DNA of 64,000 bases from Arcticibacter sp. (GCA_021155045.1 JAJNQB010000019.1:186001-250000), one strand, 5' to 3'. Shown: positions 9,401 to 18,283, counted from the first letter of the stretch. Numbers and translations: made by a program. Notes: generated from the letters alone by a model not told the origin.

Positions 9401-10174
9401 ATGGTTTTAACAGATACACATACACATTTATATTCAACAGAATTTGAATCACAGAATATTCAGCTAATTGAAACTGCAATTCAAAAAGGCATTTCTCGTT
9501 TTTTTATGCCTAATGTTGATAGTAAATCTGTTGCTGGAATGTTGGATATAGAAAGACAATTTCCCGAAAATTGTTTTGCAATGATGGGTTTACATCCTTG
9601 TTCGGTAAATGAAACGGTAGAAGAAGAATTAAAAATGGTAGAAGATTGGTTTAAAAAAAGAAAGTTTGTTGCTGTTGGCGAAATAGGAATTGATTTATAT
9701 TGGGATAAAACATTTTTAAAACAACAACAAGATGCATTCCGAAAACAAATTCAGTTAGCAAAAGAATATAATTTGTCTTTTGTTATCCACTCTCGAAATT
9801 CATTTGATGAGGTAATCGAAATTATTTCGGAATTTAAATCAGAAAATATAAAAGCTATTTTTCATTGTTTTAGTGGTACTATCGAACAAGCAGAAAAGGT
9901 GATTGAATCGGGTAATTTTAAATTAGGAATTGGTGGTGTGGTAACTTTCAAAAATTCGGGATTAGATAAAGTAGTTGAAGCAATTGATTTAAAACATTTG
10001 GTTTTAGAAACAGATGCTCCTTATTTGGCTCCAGTTCCTTACAGAGGGAAACGAAATGATCCAGAATATCTTTTATTAATTGCAAAAAAAATAGCAGAGA
10101 TTAAAAACATAAGCATTGAAGAAGTTGCTGAAATAACAACCAAAAATTCAAAAGAAATATTTAGCTCCCTCTAA
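9401..10174 (+). CDS. TatD-family metal-dependent hydrolase
   Basis: TIM-barrel DNase/hydrolase, 257 residues, normal for the family. Metal-binding motifs: DTHTHLYS (His 7 and His 9), GEIGIDLYWD (Glu), FVIHSRNS (His), FHCFSG (His), and ETDAPYLAP (Asp) near the C-terminus. TatD proteins have 3'-5' DNase activity and a proposed role in DNA repair; the in vivo substrate is uncertain. The last codons and the TAA stop (10172-10174) lie inside the left arm of an inverted repeat whose other arm is in the next gene, so the final residues (SSL) may derive from repeat sequence. Confidence 0.93.
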   Translation: MVLTDTHTHLYSTEFESQNIQLIETAIQKGISRFFMPNVDSKSVAGMLDIERQFPENCFAMMGLHPCSVNETVEEELKMVEDWFKKRKFVAVGEIGIDLYWDKTFLKQQQDAFRKQIQLAKEYNLSFVIHSRNSFDEVIEIISEFKSENIKAIFHCFSGTIEQAEKVIESGNFKLGIGGVVTFKNSGLDKVVEAIDLKHLVLETDAPYLAPVPYRGKRNDPEYLLLIAKKIAEIKNISIEEVAEITTKNSKEIFSSL

Positions 10175-10271
10175 CCTCTTCTTTACTGGAGGATTGGGGA
10201 ATAACCCAAAAATAAATGAAAAAAAAATCGAACACACGTAACAAGAGTATCCCTAAAGGGGAGGTTGGAGG
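10168..10271. repeat. Inverted repeat spanning the tatD stop and the ansA N-terminus
   Basis: Left arm 10168-10185 (CCTCTAACCTCTTCTTTA) and right arm 10254-10271 (TAAAGGGGAGGTTGGAGG) are reverse complements at 15 of 18 positions. The left arm contains the tatD stop codon and the right arm encodes residues 13-19 of the asparaginase (PKGEVGG). It is a palindromic element with one arm in each gene. Confidence 0.65.
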
Positions 10272-11289
10272 CGCGTCTGTATTGTTGATATACACAGGCG
10301 GAACAATTGGAATGATGCAAGATGCCAAAACAGGGCAACTCAGATCGTTTGATTTTAAACAATTGACCGACCAAATTCCTGAACTGAAAAAATTTGATAT
10401 TCAACTTTCTGCTGTTTCATTCAAAAAGCCTATTGATTCAAGCGATATGTTACCCGAAACATGGATAGAAATTGCAACTACTATTCAAAAAAATTACGAA
10501 AAATACGATGGGTTTGTAATATTGCATGGCAGCGACACCATGGCATTTACTGCTTCAGCATTAAGTTTTATGTTCGAAAATTTGAGTAAACCTGTAATAC
10601 TAACTGGCTCTCAATTGCCAATAGGAACAATACGTACAGACGGGAAAGAAAATTTAATAACAGCAATAGAAATTGCTGCTGCAAAAGAAAATGGAAAACC
10701 AATTGTTCCTGAAGTATGCATTTATTTCGAATATCAATTGTACAGAGGCAATAGAACACATAAATTTAACGCAGAACATTTTCAAGCCTTTCAATCTGCT
10801 AATTATCCTGTATTGGCAGAGGCAGGAGTGCATTTAAAATATAATTCTAATTTTATTTTAAAACCTAGCAATAAAAAACTAAGTGTTAGCAACGCATTAA
10901 ATCCTAATATAATTATTTTAAAAATGTTTCCAGGCATTACGCAAAATGCAGTTGAAGCAATTTTAAATGCAAAAAATATAAAGGCTGTTGTTTTAGAAAC
11001 TTATGGTTCGGGAAATGCAACTACGCAAACATGGTTTATAGATGGCTTGAAAAAAGCAATCGATAAGGGAATGATTATTTACAATGTTACACAATGTAAT
11101 GCAGGCACAGTAGAGCAAGGGAAGTATGCAACAAGTGCAGCATTTAATAAAATTGGTGTGATTGGAGGTGCTGATATTACTACTGAAGCGGCTGTTTGTA
11201 AATTAATGTTTGTTTTAGGAAAAACAAAAAAATCAACTGAAATTAAAAAAATGTTGCAAAGTAATTTGCGAGGAGAAATTACTATCTAA
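10216..11289 (+). CDS. ansA: Type I asparaginase
   Basis: L-asparaginase, hydrolysing asparagine to aspartate and ammonia; no signal peptide, so cytoplasmic. The 357 residues include the two active-site threonine motifs, LLIYTGGTIGMM (Thr 30) and VILHGSDTMAFTAS, and the late VVLETYGSGN. Family members usually begin only a few residues before the LIYTGGT strand. Here about 20 extra residues precede it, partly encoded by the right arm of an inverted repeat (PKGEVGG, residues 13-19). The ATG at 10216 is the only upstream ATG seen in frame, so the repeat is probably translated. A GTG or TTG start closer to the core (for example the TTG at 10281) cannot be ruled out. Confidence 0.95.
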   Translation: MKKKSNTRNKSIPKGEVGGASVLLIYTGGTIGMMQDAKTGQLRSFDFKQLTDQIPELKKFDIQLSAVSFKKPIDSSDMLPETWIEIATTIQKNYEKYDGFVILHGSDTMAFTASALSFMFENLSKPVILTGSQLPIGTIRTDGKENLITAIEIAAAKENGKPIVPEVCIYFEYQLYRGNRTHKFNAEHFQAFQSANYPVLAEAGVHLKYNSNFILKPSNKKLSVSNALNPNIIILKMFPGITQNAVEAILNAKNIKAVVLETYGSGNATTQTWFIDGLKKAIDKGMIIYNVTQCNAGTVEQGKYATSAAFNKIGVIGGADITTEAAVCKLMFVLGKTKKSTEIKKMLQSNLRGEITI

Positions 11290-11351
11290 CTGTGTGTGCT
11301 CAATTCAAGTGTTAGCCAAAGGCTAATGTGTCCAAAAGATGTTGCGGTTTC

Positions 11352-11552
11352 TAAAAAGTTCTCGATACGCTTCGCTACTCGAACTGACTATGTAATTTTA
11401 AATGTCATATCGAGTAAGCTGACGCAGGAAGGTGTATCGAGATATGATTAATAAAAAGTTCTCAATACGCTATCGCTACTCGAACGGACTATGTAATTTT
11501 GAATGTCATATCGAGTAAGCTTACGCAGTAAGCTGTATCGAGATAGGATTAA
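11352..11552. repeat. Tandem pair of about 100-bp repeat units with internal dyads
   Basis: The 320-bp gap after ansA is mostly two direct copies, 11352-11451 and 11452-11552, differing by about seven substitutions and one inserted base. Each unit contains nested inverted repeats: in copy 1 TCTCGATAC (11360-11368) pairs with GTATCGAGA (11434-11442), and TACTCGA (11376-11382) pairs with TCGAGTA (11410-11416). No coding frame is convincing. It looks like a dispersed palindromic repeat of Bacteroidota type that has duplicated in place. The rest of the gap (11290-11351) shows nothing. Confidence 0.85.
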
Positions 11553-11556
11553 TAAA

Positions 11557-11591
11557 AAAAACCGAATTAATTTTTATTTAATTCGGTTTTT
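11557..11591. terminator. Bidirectional intrinsic terminator between ansA and the head-GIN gene
   Basis: Perfect 14-bp stem AAAAACCGAATTAA (11557-11570) with TTAATTCGGTTTTT (11578-11591), 7-base loop, T-runs on both sides. It serves two convergent genes. Confidence 0.9.
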
Positions 11592-11609
11592 TTTAAAAAA
11601 TAAAATTAA

Positions 11610-13049
11610 TTAAAAAGCGAACGTAGCTCCTACTGTGAATGGGTAAACTTGTGGTCCTTTATCTTTTTGAAATAATCTATTCAACCCGTAATTTGCAAAA
11701 ATAGTTACATTGTTATAACCTACACGGGCAACAGCACTGTAACGGAAAGGTTCAATATTAAAATCATCACGTTGTTTTATTTTTATATGCTTATCATCTG
11801 CATAATATTTTTGTTTTGCAACAGAATGAATGCGATAAGCAAATTCAATCCCTCCTGCAATATGAAAATTCTTTTCAGGATTTTTACTTGTATTTATTTC
11901 TAGTAATAACGGGGCTTTTAAATATGCCACATTTAATGAATTTTTTTTGTATTTAACATTATCGGTTGTTGCCCATAAGTAAGTTGTATCACCCATTAAG
12001 GTTACATTATTTTTAAAAGCGTAGTGGTTAAAATCAAATCCTAATCCTGTTACAATGTTTATGTAGTTTTTGTAGATGTGAAAATCTTTTTCGAATAAAT
12101 TTATTCCAAATTGTGTTGATTTAGCATAATCTAACTCTAAAAAAGTAGCACCAACAGGAACATCTAAACTGTTTTTATAATCTAAAAACCCATTTATTCC
12201 TATTTCCCATCCGTTCCAATGTTTATATTTTTCATTGTAATGGCGAGTAGAATCCTTGTATGAATATTTTTTCTCTTCTTTTTCATCATCAATAATCATA
12301 TACTTTTTATTGCCAAGTTTTATTTTAGTTGTATCATTTGCCGTTTCTTCTCCGTTACCACTTTTGCTTTCACGAACAGAACCTGCCCCGCTAATATTTA
12401 CATTGCGTTCAATGGGATTGCCTTTATATATAATAGAACCAGCACCAGAAACATCAGCATCAATTGATTTGATTGCATTCACTTTAGCATCACCTGCTCC
12501 TGAAACTTTTACTTTTACTTTTTCTGCATTTAAATAACTAGCTTTTAAATCGCCAGCTCCTGAAACATCCGCAGTTAAAAGTTGTGTATTGCCTTTTATA
12601 GTAACATCGCCAGCTCCTGATATTTTTGCGGTAATTTCAACAGCACTCGTCTCTACAAATACATCGCCAGCACCAGAAGATTCTATTTTTAAATTTTCTC
12701 CACTAATTGTATTGTCTGATTTTACTGTCGCACTTCCCATTACATTAATGTATTGTAATGATTTTGCTCCGATGTTTATGATAACAGGTAGCTTTTGACT
12801 GATTTTACCTTCGCTTGAAATACTTAAAACATTGTCTTTTATTTCTGTTTTTATTTTAGATAAATCATCAGCTTGGGACTCAACTTTTATACTATTTGAT
12901 TCCGATTGAGAAATATAAACAGTAAAATTATCTCCAACAGAAATGCCCGTAAATTCTTCTAATAGTTTTGATTCTTGCGCAACAATAGTTCCTGTTGCTA
13001 TAACAGAAAGTATGAATGCTGATTTGATTTTTTTTGAGATTGATTCCAT
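11610..13049 (-). CDS. Head-GIN domain protein with C-terminal outer-membrane barrel
   Basis: A 479-residue exported protein. Signal peptide about residues 1-24 (ending TIVAQ). Residues about 33-230 form a DUF2807 / head-GIN beta-solenoid with a repeated SGAGDV/SGAGS motif about every 15-20 residues. A charged linker (GNGEETANDTTKIKLG, then many Lys/Glu) follows, and from about residue 270 there are amphipathic strands ending VGATFAF, typical of a small outer-membrane barrel. The head-GIN family is annotated as a putative adhesin, but its function is not established. The arrangement suggests a periplasmic or surface solenoid fused to an outer-membrane anchor. It follows panC on the same strand after a 100-bp gap. 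Confidence 0.82.
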   Translation of the reverse strand: MESISKKIKSAFILSVIATGTIVAQESKLLEEFTGISVGDNFTVYISQSESNSIKVESQADDLSKIKTEIKDNVLSISSEGKISQKLPVIINIGAKSLQYINVMGSATVKSDNTISGENLKIESSGAGDVFVETSAVEITAKISGAGDVTIKGNTQLLTADVSGAGDLKASYLNAEKVKVKVSGAGDAKVNAIKSIDADVSGAGSIIYKGNPIERNVNISGAGSVRESKSGNGEETANDTTKIKLGNKKYMIIDDEKEEKKYSYKDSTRHYNEKYKHWNGWEIGINGFLDYKNSLDVPVGATFLELDYAKSTQFGINLFEKDFHIYKNYINIVTGLGFDFNHYAFKNNVTLMGDTTYLWATTDNVKYKKNSLNVAYLKAPLLLEINTSKNPEKNFHIAGGIEFAYRIHSVAKQKYYADDKHIKIKQRDDFNIEPFRYSAVARVGYNNVTIFANYGLNRLFQKDKGPQVYPFTVGATFAF

Positions 13050-13149
13050 TTTTATAAAGTTTATAATTGTTTTTAAAATTTAGCGCTATTTGTTGTTTTG
13101 TGAATAGGACGCCTAACTATTTTTAAAAGTTACAGGGAGGTATAAATAA

Positions 13150-14034
13150 TTACAGCAGTATGTTGTCAATTAATCTTACGTTGCCTAATTTTAGAGCAAC
13201 GCAGGCAACTGCATTTTGTTTATTATTAAAGGAAGTTAAAGGTTGAAGCGTTAAAGTATCAACTATATCGAAGTATTCTAATTGCATTTGGTTTTCTTTT
13301 TCGAGCTGTGTTTTTGCAAACTTAATTAGTTCGGAAGGCGAATTATTTTTTGCCATTTCTTTTACACTACTTAATGTTTTATATATCAAAGGCGCAATTC
13401 TTCTTTCTTCTTTGGTTAAACGGATGTTTCTTGAACTCATTGCTAAACCATCTTTTTCTCTAATTGTAGAACAAGAAATAATTTCGATTTTAAAATCCAT
13501 CTGTTGCACCATACTCTTAATAATTGCTAATTGCTGAAAATCTTTTTGCCCAAAAAATGCTTTGTTGGGTTCTACAATTTTAAAAAGTTTACTTACAATT
13601 TGTGCTACTCCATTAAAATGTCCAGGACGATGTGCGCCTTCCATTACTTTATCTAATATTCCGAAATCAATATTTTTTCCTTCAGACCAAGAATCATCTT
13701 CTATATTCTGGTTTTTTAGTTCTAATTCTTTTTCGGAGTATATTTCGTTTACTTCAGGCACAAAAACAATATCACAACCTACACTTTCAAGTAAAGTGCA
13801 ATCTTTTTGTAATGTTCGAGGGTATTTTTCTAAATCTTTAGGGTCGTTAAATTGTGTTGGATTCACAAAAATGCTGGAAACAACAGTATCGGAATTTTGC
13901 TTAGCTTGCTTAACTAAAAATGCATGACCTTGGTGTAAAGCACCCATCGTTGGTACAAAACCAACAGTTTTGTTGTTAGTATGGATACTATTTAGGTGGT
14001 TTTTGAGTTCTGCTATTGTTTTAAATATAAACAT
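13150..14034 (-). CDS. panC: Pantoate--beta-alanine ligase
   Basis: ATP-dependent condensation of pantoate and beta-alanine to pantothenate, on the route to coenzyme A. Length 294 residues, as expected. Nucleotidyltransferase motifs: VPTMGALHQGH with His 34 and His 37 (HIGH-like), FVNPTQFN, FFGQKDFQQL, and REKDGLAMSSRNIRL (KMSKS-like). It is divergent from the glgA-like gene with a 156-bp gap. The panC / glgA-like pair facing each other is a common arrangement in Bacteroidota. Confidence 0.97.
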   Translation of the reverse strand: MFIFKTIAELKNHLNSIHTNNKTVGFVPTMGALHQGHAFLVKQAKQNSDTVVSSIFVNPTQFNDPKDLEKYPRTLQKDCTLLESVGCDIVFVPEVNEIYSEKELELKNQNIEDDSWSEGKNIDFGILDKVMEGAHRPGHFNGVAQIVSKLFKIVEPNKAFFGQKDFQQLAIIKSMVQQMDFKIEIISCSTIREKDGLAMSSRNIRLTKEERRIAPLIYKTLSSVKEMAKNNSPSELIKFAKTQLEKENQMQLEYFDIVDTLTLQPLTSFNNKQNAVACVALKLGNVRLIDNILL

Positions 14035-14120
14035 GTAATCTAAAAGGTGTTAAAAACTAACAAAATCAATACTAATAGCCGTTTTTTTTCGATTAAGGGG
14101 AGCAAATCTATTGATAAAAC

Positions 14121-14152
14121 TTTGAAATCTCGGTTTTTTTTTCGTAATTTTG
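14121..14152 (+). promoter_or_regulatory. Promoter of the glgA-like / DUF4270 / glmS run
   Basis: TTTG (14121-14124), 20 bases, TAATTTTG (14145-14152): an exact match to the Bacteroidota -33/-7 pattern, 38 bp before the ATG at 14191. Confidence 0.75.
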
Positions 14153-14190
14153 CTTACTTTTTTGAAAACTAACCTTATTAAAACTACCGC

Positions 14191-15021
14191 ATGAAGAAGA
14201 AAGCAAGAGTTCTGTTTGTATCACAAGAAGTTACCCCTTATTTAGATGAAACTCCGATGGGACTTATCGGTCGCCACTTACCACAAGGTATTCAGGAGCG
14301 CGGAAAAGAGATTCGATTGTTTATGCCAAAGTATGGTTGTATTAACGAAAGAAGAAACCAATTACATGAAGTAATTCGGCTTTCTGGTATGAACCTTATA
14401 ATAGAAGATACCGACCATCCTTTAATTATTAAGGTTGCTTCTATTCAGTCTGCTCGTATGCAGGTTTATTTTATTGATAATCAAGAATATTTCGAAAGAA
14501 AACACGTTTTGGTTGATAAAAAAGGAGCTCATTTTGCTGATAATGATGAGCGTTCTATTTTCTTTTGCCGTGGGGTAATTGAAACAGTAAAAAAATTAGG
14601 CTGGGCTCCAGATGTTGTTCATTTGCATGGATGGTTTACTGGATTAACAGCATTATACTTAAAAAAATCATTTAAGGACAATCCTCTATTTGCAGATACA
14701 AAAATTGTGTATTCTGTTTATGACGATGAATTTACAACACCTTTACACAAAGATTTTGCTAAAAAAGTAATTTTTGAAGGAATTGAAAAATCGGATGTAG
14801 AATTATTAAAAACGCCTAACTTTGTTAACGTAAATAAAGCAATTATTGATTTAGCGGATGCTGTTATTAAAGGAAGCCCGAAAATCAATAGCGATATTGA
14901 TAAATACATAAAAAAATCAGGAAAATTGGTACTAGACTATCAATCATCTGATGATTATGTGAATGCATATTCAGAGTTCTATGATGCCGTATTAGAAGGC
15001 GTTGAAGAGCTAGTAGATTAA
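14191..15021 (+). CDS. Glycogen/starch synthase-like protein, N-terminal half only
   Basis: Related to the N-terminal Rossmann domain of GT5 glycogen synthases: LFVSQEVTPYL, GRHLPQGIQERGKEIRLFMPKYG, and VHLHGWFTGLTALYLK near residues 145-165. At 276 residues it lacks the whole C-terminal GT-B domain (usual enzymes have about 480) and so the ADP-glucose contacts found there. Short proteins like this are common in Bacteroidota, so it is not a fresh truncation: the end is clean and the next gene follows after 8 bp. Whether it has transferase activity is doubtful; it may be a partner or regulator. It probably shares a transcript with DUF4270 and glmS. Confidence 0.85.
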   Translation: MKKKARVLFVSQEVTPYLDETPMGLIGRHLPQGIQERGKEIRLFMPKYGCINERRNQLHEVIRLSGMNLIIEDTDHPLIIKVASIQSARMQVYFIDNQEYFERKHVLVDKKGAHFADNDERSIFFCRGVIETVKKLGWAPDVVHLHGWFTGLTALYLKKSFKDNPLFADTKIVYSVYDDEFTTPLHKDFAKKVIFEGIEKSDVELLKTPNFVNVNKAIIDLADAVIKGSPKINSDIDKYIKKSGKLVLDYQSSDDYVNAYSEFYDAVLEGVEELVD

Positions 15022-15029
15022 AAAAATAT

Positions 15030-16421
15030 ATGATAAAAAGAATAAAATTTAATGATAATATTTTGTCCCGAGTGGTCGGGACAAAATTTTTTATACCCAC
15101 TCTTGTTTCGGTTACTTTAGTCTTTTCTGCTTGCGACAAAGCATCTGTTGTTGGTTTGGATGTACAACCTCAAGATGATTTACTAAATGTTCGATACATT
15201 GATACCACTACATTACAAGCGAGAACGGTTAAATCAGATTCATTAAGAACGGATGAAACAGTTATCACAACAGGAGATGCTTTGCTGGGGAAGTATGTTG
15301 ATCCTTATTTTGGCACTTCAAGTGCAAGTATTTACACACAATTAAGATTACCAACAACAAATCCTTCATTTGGACAAAATCCTACGGTTGATAGCGCTTG
15401 GTTGTGCTTAGTATATAATTCATCTTCTTATTATGGTGATACACTTGCAACTCAAACATTAAATGTATATCAATTAATGGATGAATTAAAAGCAGAAGAT
15501 GATTTCTATTCAAATTCTACAAAACCAAGATTTACTCCAGATTTAGCCGGGTCATTCAGTTTTAATCCCAAGCCAAAAGATAGTGTATCATTTGATTCGG
15601 GGCGTCAAAAACCTCAAATTAAAATTCCAATAAATACTCTTTTTGCACAAGTTATATTGCAACAACAAGGTCAGAGCACCTTTGCTAATAGTGCAAATTT
15701 TCAAAGTTTTGTAAAAGGGCTTTATATTACAACTGAAAATACTTCGTTGGTAAGTGGGCAAGGTGCGATTATGTATTTAAAAATGAACGATGTTAAATCT
15801 CGTATGGTTGTATATTATCATAATGATACTGGAACATACGAAAAAAAATATGAATTTAGTTTAACAAATACTGCTCGTTTTACTAATTTTAAACATGATT
15901 ATACCTCAAGTGTTCATTCCAGTTTGGCTAGTCAATTAGGAACAACTCCGCAAGACACAAATTCAAAAGTATTTGTACAAGCAATGGCGGGATTGAGAGC
16001 AAAAGTAACTTTTCCTTATTTGAAAAATATAAATGATTCAGGAAGAGTTGCTGTAAATAAAGCTGTTTTGGTTGTTAAAGTGGATACAACAATAAATTCT
16101 TACGCAGATTTAAAAACCTATCCAGCGCCACCTACAATGGTATTATTTGAAATAAAAGATGATGGAACAAGCGGTGTTGTTTCTCCCGATTATTTTGAAG
16201 GCTCCAATTATTTTGGAGGAACATACAACGCAACAACTAAGGAATATAGTTTTAATATTTCTCGTTATACACAACAAGTCTTATCAGGGCAAAAAAATAA
16301 TAACGGATTATACATACTTGTTTCTAGTGGTTCTATCTTAGCAAACAGAATTGTTTTGGGCGGAGGAAACAGCACTAATTTTAAAATGAAATTAAATATT
16401 ACTTATACAAAACTACATTAA
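15030..16421 (+). CDS. DUF4270 lipoprotein
   Basis: A 463-residue secreted lipoprotein with lipobox VFSAC (Cys 35), followed by DKASVVGLDVQPQDD and a beta-rich body with AVLVVKVDTT and the late GLYILVSSG, typical of DUF4270. The function of this Bacteroidota family is unknown. The signal peptide is odd: residues 11-20 (ILSRVVGTKF) are encoded by a perfect 12-bp palindrome (15060-15087), and there is no other Met before the lipobox, so the repeat must be translated. It sits 8 bp after the glgA-like gene and 5 bp before glmS, so all three are likely cotranscribed, a grouping that is conserved in the phylum. Confidence 0.88.
   Translation: MIKRIKFNDNILSRVVGTKFFIPTLVSVTLVFSACDKASVVGLDVQPQDDLLNVRYIDTTTLQARTVKSDSLRTDETVITTGDALLGKYVDPYFGTSSASIYTQLRLPTTNPSFGQNPTVDSAWLCLVYNSSSYYGDTLATQTLNVYQLMDELKAEDDFYSNSTKPRFTPDLAGSFSFNPKPKDSVSFDSGRQKPQIKIPINTLFAQVILQQQGQSTFANSANFQSFVKGLYITTENTSLVSGQGAIMYLKMNDVKSRMVVYYHNDTGTYEKKYEFSLTNTARFTNFKHDYTSSVHSSLASQLGTTPQDTNSKVFVQAMAGLRAKVTFPYLKNINDSGRVAVNKAVLVVKVDTTINSYADLKTYPAPPTMVLFEIKDDGTSGVVSPDYFEGSNYFGGTYNATTKEYSFNISRYTQQVLSGQKNNNGLYILVSSGSILANRIVLGGGNSTNFKMKLNITYTKLH
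15060..15087. repeat. Perfect 12-bp palindrome inside the DUF4270 signal peptide
   Basis: ATTTTGTCCCGA (15060-15071), GTGG, TCGGGACAAAAT (15076-15087). The hairpin begins 30 bp after the start codon. GTCCCGA/TCGGGAC stems of this type are, as I recall, dispersed in other Bacteroidota genomes. Confidence 0.8.
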
Positions 16422-16426
16422 TTACC

Positions 16427-18265
16427 ATGTGTGGAATAGTTGGATATATCGGAAACAAACAAGCTTATCCTATATTAATAAAAGGACTTCAGCGACTAGA
16501 GTACAGAGGCTACGATAGTGCAGGTGTTGCCTTGATTGATAATGATTTGAATGTTTATAAATGCAAAGGCAAAGTTGCCGACTTGCATGAATTTATTGGT
16601 ACAAAAAACACAAAAGGAACAATTGGTATTGGTCATACTCGATGGGCAACACATGGCGTTCCAAACGATGTAAATGCACACCCTCATTATTCTGCTTCCA
16701 AAAATATGGTGATGATTCATAATGGAATCATTGAAAATTATGGGCCATTAAAAGAAGAACTAAAAAATCGTGGGCACATATTTTTAAGTGATACAGATAC
16801 CGAAGTTTTAATTCATTTAATAGAAGATATTAAAGAAAAAGAAAATGTTCGCTTAGGCGAAGCTGTTCGTATAGCACTTAATCAAGTAGTAGGAGCGTAT
16901 GCTATTGTAATTTTATCAAAAGAAAATCCTGACGAATTATTTGCAGCAAAAAAAGGTAGTCCAATGGTAATTGGAATAGGTGAAGATGAATTTTTTATTG
17001 CTTCAGATGCTACGCCTATTGTTGAATACACAAAAAATGTAGTTTATCTTGAAGATGAAGAAATTGCTTTTATTGAAAGAGGAAAGGAATTAAAAATAAA
17101 AACAATTAAAAATAAAACTAAAACTCCTTATGTGCAAGAATTGGAGTTACAGTTAGAAGCTTTAGAGAAAGGTGGTTACGACCACTTTATGTTGAAAGAA
17201 ATATATGAGCAACCCCGTTCTATAAAAGATAGTATGCGTGGACGTTTGAGTGTTGAAAAAGCGATTGTTAATTTAGGTGGAATAACAGAATATGAGCAAA
17301 AATTTATAAATGCAAAACGAATTATTTTTGTTGCTTGTGGTACTTCTTGGCATGCAGGACTTGTTGGCGAATATTTATTTGAAGATTTAGCACGCATCCC
17401 TGTTGAGGTAGAATATGCTTCTGAATTTCGTTATCGTAACCCAATCGTTTATGAAGACGATGTGGTAATAGCTATTTCTCAATCGGGAGAAACTGCTGAT
17501 ACTTTAGCAGCTATTGAATTAGCAAAATCGAAAGGGGCAACAATTATTGGAATTTGTAATGTAGTGGGTTCATCTATTGCTCGTGCAACACATGCTGGTT
17601 CATACACACACGCAGGCCCCGAAATTGGGGTGGCATCTACAAAAGCATTTACTGCACAGGTTACAGTGCTTACTTTAATGGCATTGCGTATTGCTTTTCG
17701 AAAAGGAACAATTTCTGCTTCTCGTTTTCATGAATTAATAGCTGAATTAGAAGCAATTCCTGAAAAAGTAGAACGTGTGCTACAAACAAATGATAAAATA
17801 AAATACATTGCAGATATTTATAAAAATTCAAGCAATGCTTTGTATTTAGGTCGTGGATACAGCTTTCCTGTTGCTTTAGAAGGCGCATTAAAATTAAAAG
17901 AGATTTCTTACATACATGCCGAAGGTTATCCTGCTGCTGAGATGAAACACGGACCAATTGCACTGATTGACGAAGAAATGCCTGTGTTTGTAATTGCAAC
18001 AAAAGGTACATCTTACGAAAAAGTTGTAAGTAACATTCAAGAAGTAAAAGCAAGAAAAGGAAAAATTATAGCTATTGTAACCGAAGGAGACAAGCAAGTA
18101 AAAGAAATGGCAGATTATACAATTGAAATTCCTGAGACAGATGAAGTGTTGGTTCCATTAGTTTCTGTTATTCCATTACAATTATTATCCTATCACATAG
18201 CTGTAATGCGTGGTTGTAACGTTGATCAGCCAAGGAATCTTGCAAAATCAGTTACAGTAGAATAA
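16427..18265 (+). CDS. glmS: Glutamine--fructose-6-phosphate aminotransferase (isomerizing)
   Basis: Makes glucosamine-6-phosphate from fructose-6-phosphate and glutamine, the first step to UDP-GlcNAc for peptidoglycan and lipid A. The 612 residues match the family. The N-terminal glutaminase domain starts MCGIVGYIG with the nucleophile Cys 2 and continues with HTRWATHG and HNGIIENY. Two SIS sugar-isomerase domains follow (FVACGTSWHAG; AISQSGETADTLAA; ALEGALKLKEISYIHAEGY), and the C-terminus is the typical DQPRNLAKSVTVE. It is the last gene of its run and is followed by an intrinsic terminator. No glmS ribozyme-like element can be placed, since only 5 bp separate it from DUF4270. Confidence 0.98.
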   Translation: MCGIVGYIGNKQAYPILIKGLQRLEYRGYDSAGVALIDNDLNVYKCKGKVADLHEFIGTKNTKGTIGIGHTRWATHGVPNDVNAHPHYSASKNMVMIHNGIIENYGPLKEELKNRGHIFLSDTDTEVLIHLIEDIKEKENVRLGEAVRIALNQVVGAYAIVILSKENPDELFAAKKGSPMVIGIGEDEFFIASDATPIVEYTKNVVYLEDEEIAFIERGKELKIKTIKNKTKTPYVQELELQLEALEKGGYDHFMLKEIYEQPRSIKDSMRGRLSVEKAIVNLGGITEYEQKFINAKRIIFVACGTSWHAGLVGEYLFEDLARIPVEVEYASEFRYRNPIVYEDDVVIAISQSGETADTLAAIELAKSKGATIIGICNVVGSSIARATHAGSYTHAGPEIGVASTKAFTAQVTVLTLMALRIAFRKGTISASRFHELIAELEAIPEKVERVLQTNDKIKYIADIYKNSSNALYLGRGYSFPVALEGALKLKEISYIHAEGYPAAEMKHGPIALIDEEMPVFVIATKGTSYEKVVSNIQEVKARKGKIIAIVTEGDKQVKEMADYTIEIPETDEVLVPLVSVIPLQLLSYHIAVMRGCNVDQPRNLAKSVTVE

Positions 18266-18283
18266 ATAAAAAATAAAATTTTA

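Noticed and set aside
11352..11552. CRISPR-like array
   Set aside because: Only two long, imperfect, directly adjacent copies, no spacers and no cas genes.
12256..12798. Plus-strand frames opposite the head-GIN repeats
   Set aside because: They mirror the SGAG repeat codons of the minus-strand gene, with no start signal or family match.
13562..13927. 121-codon plus-strand frame inside panC
   Set aside because: Antisense to a complete panC; composition is that of a shadow frame.
17670..18053. 127-codon minus-strand frame inside glmS
   Set aside because: Leucine- and glutamine-rich shadow of glmS; no promoter or homology features.
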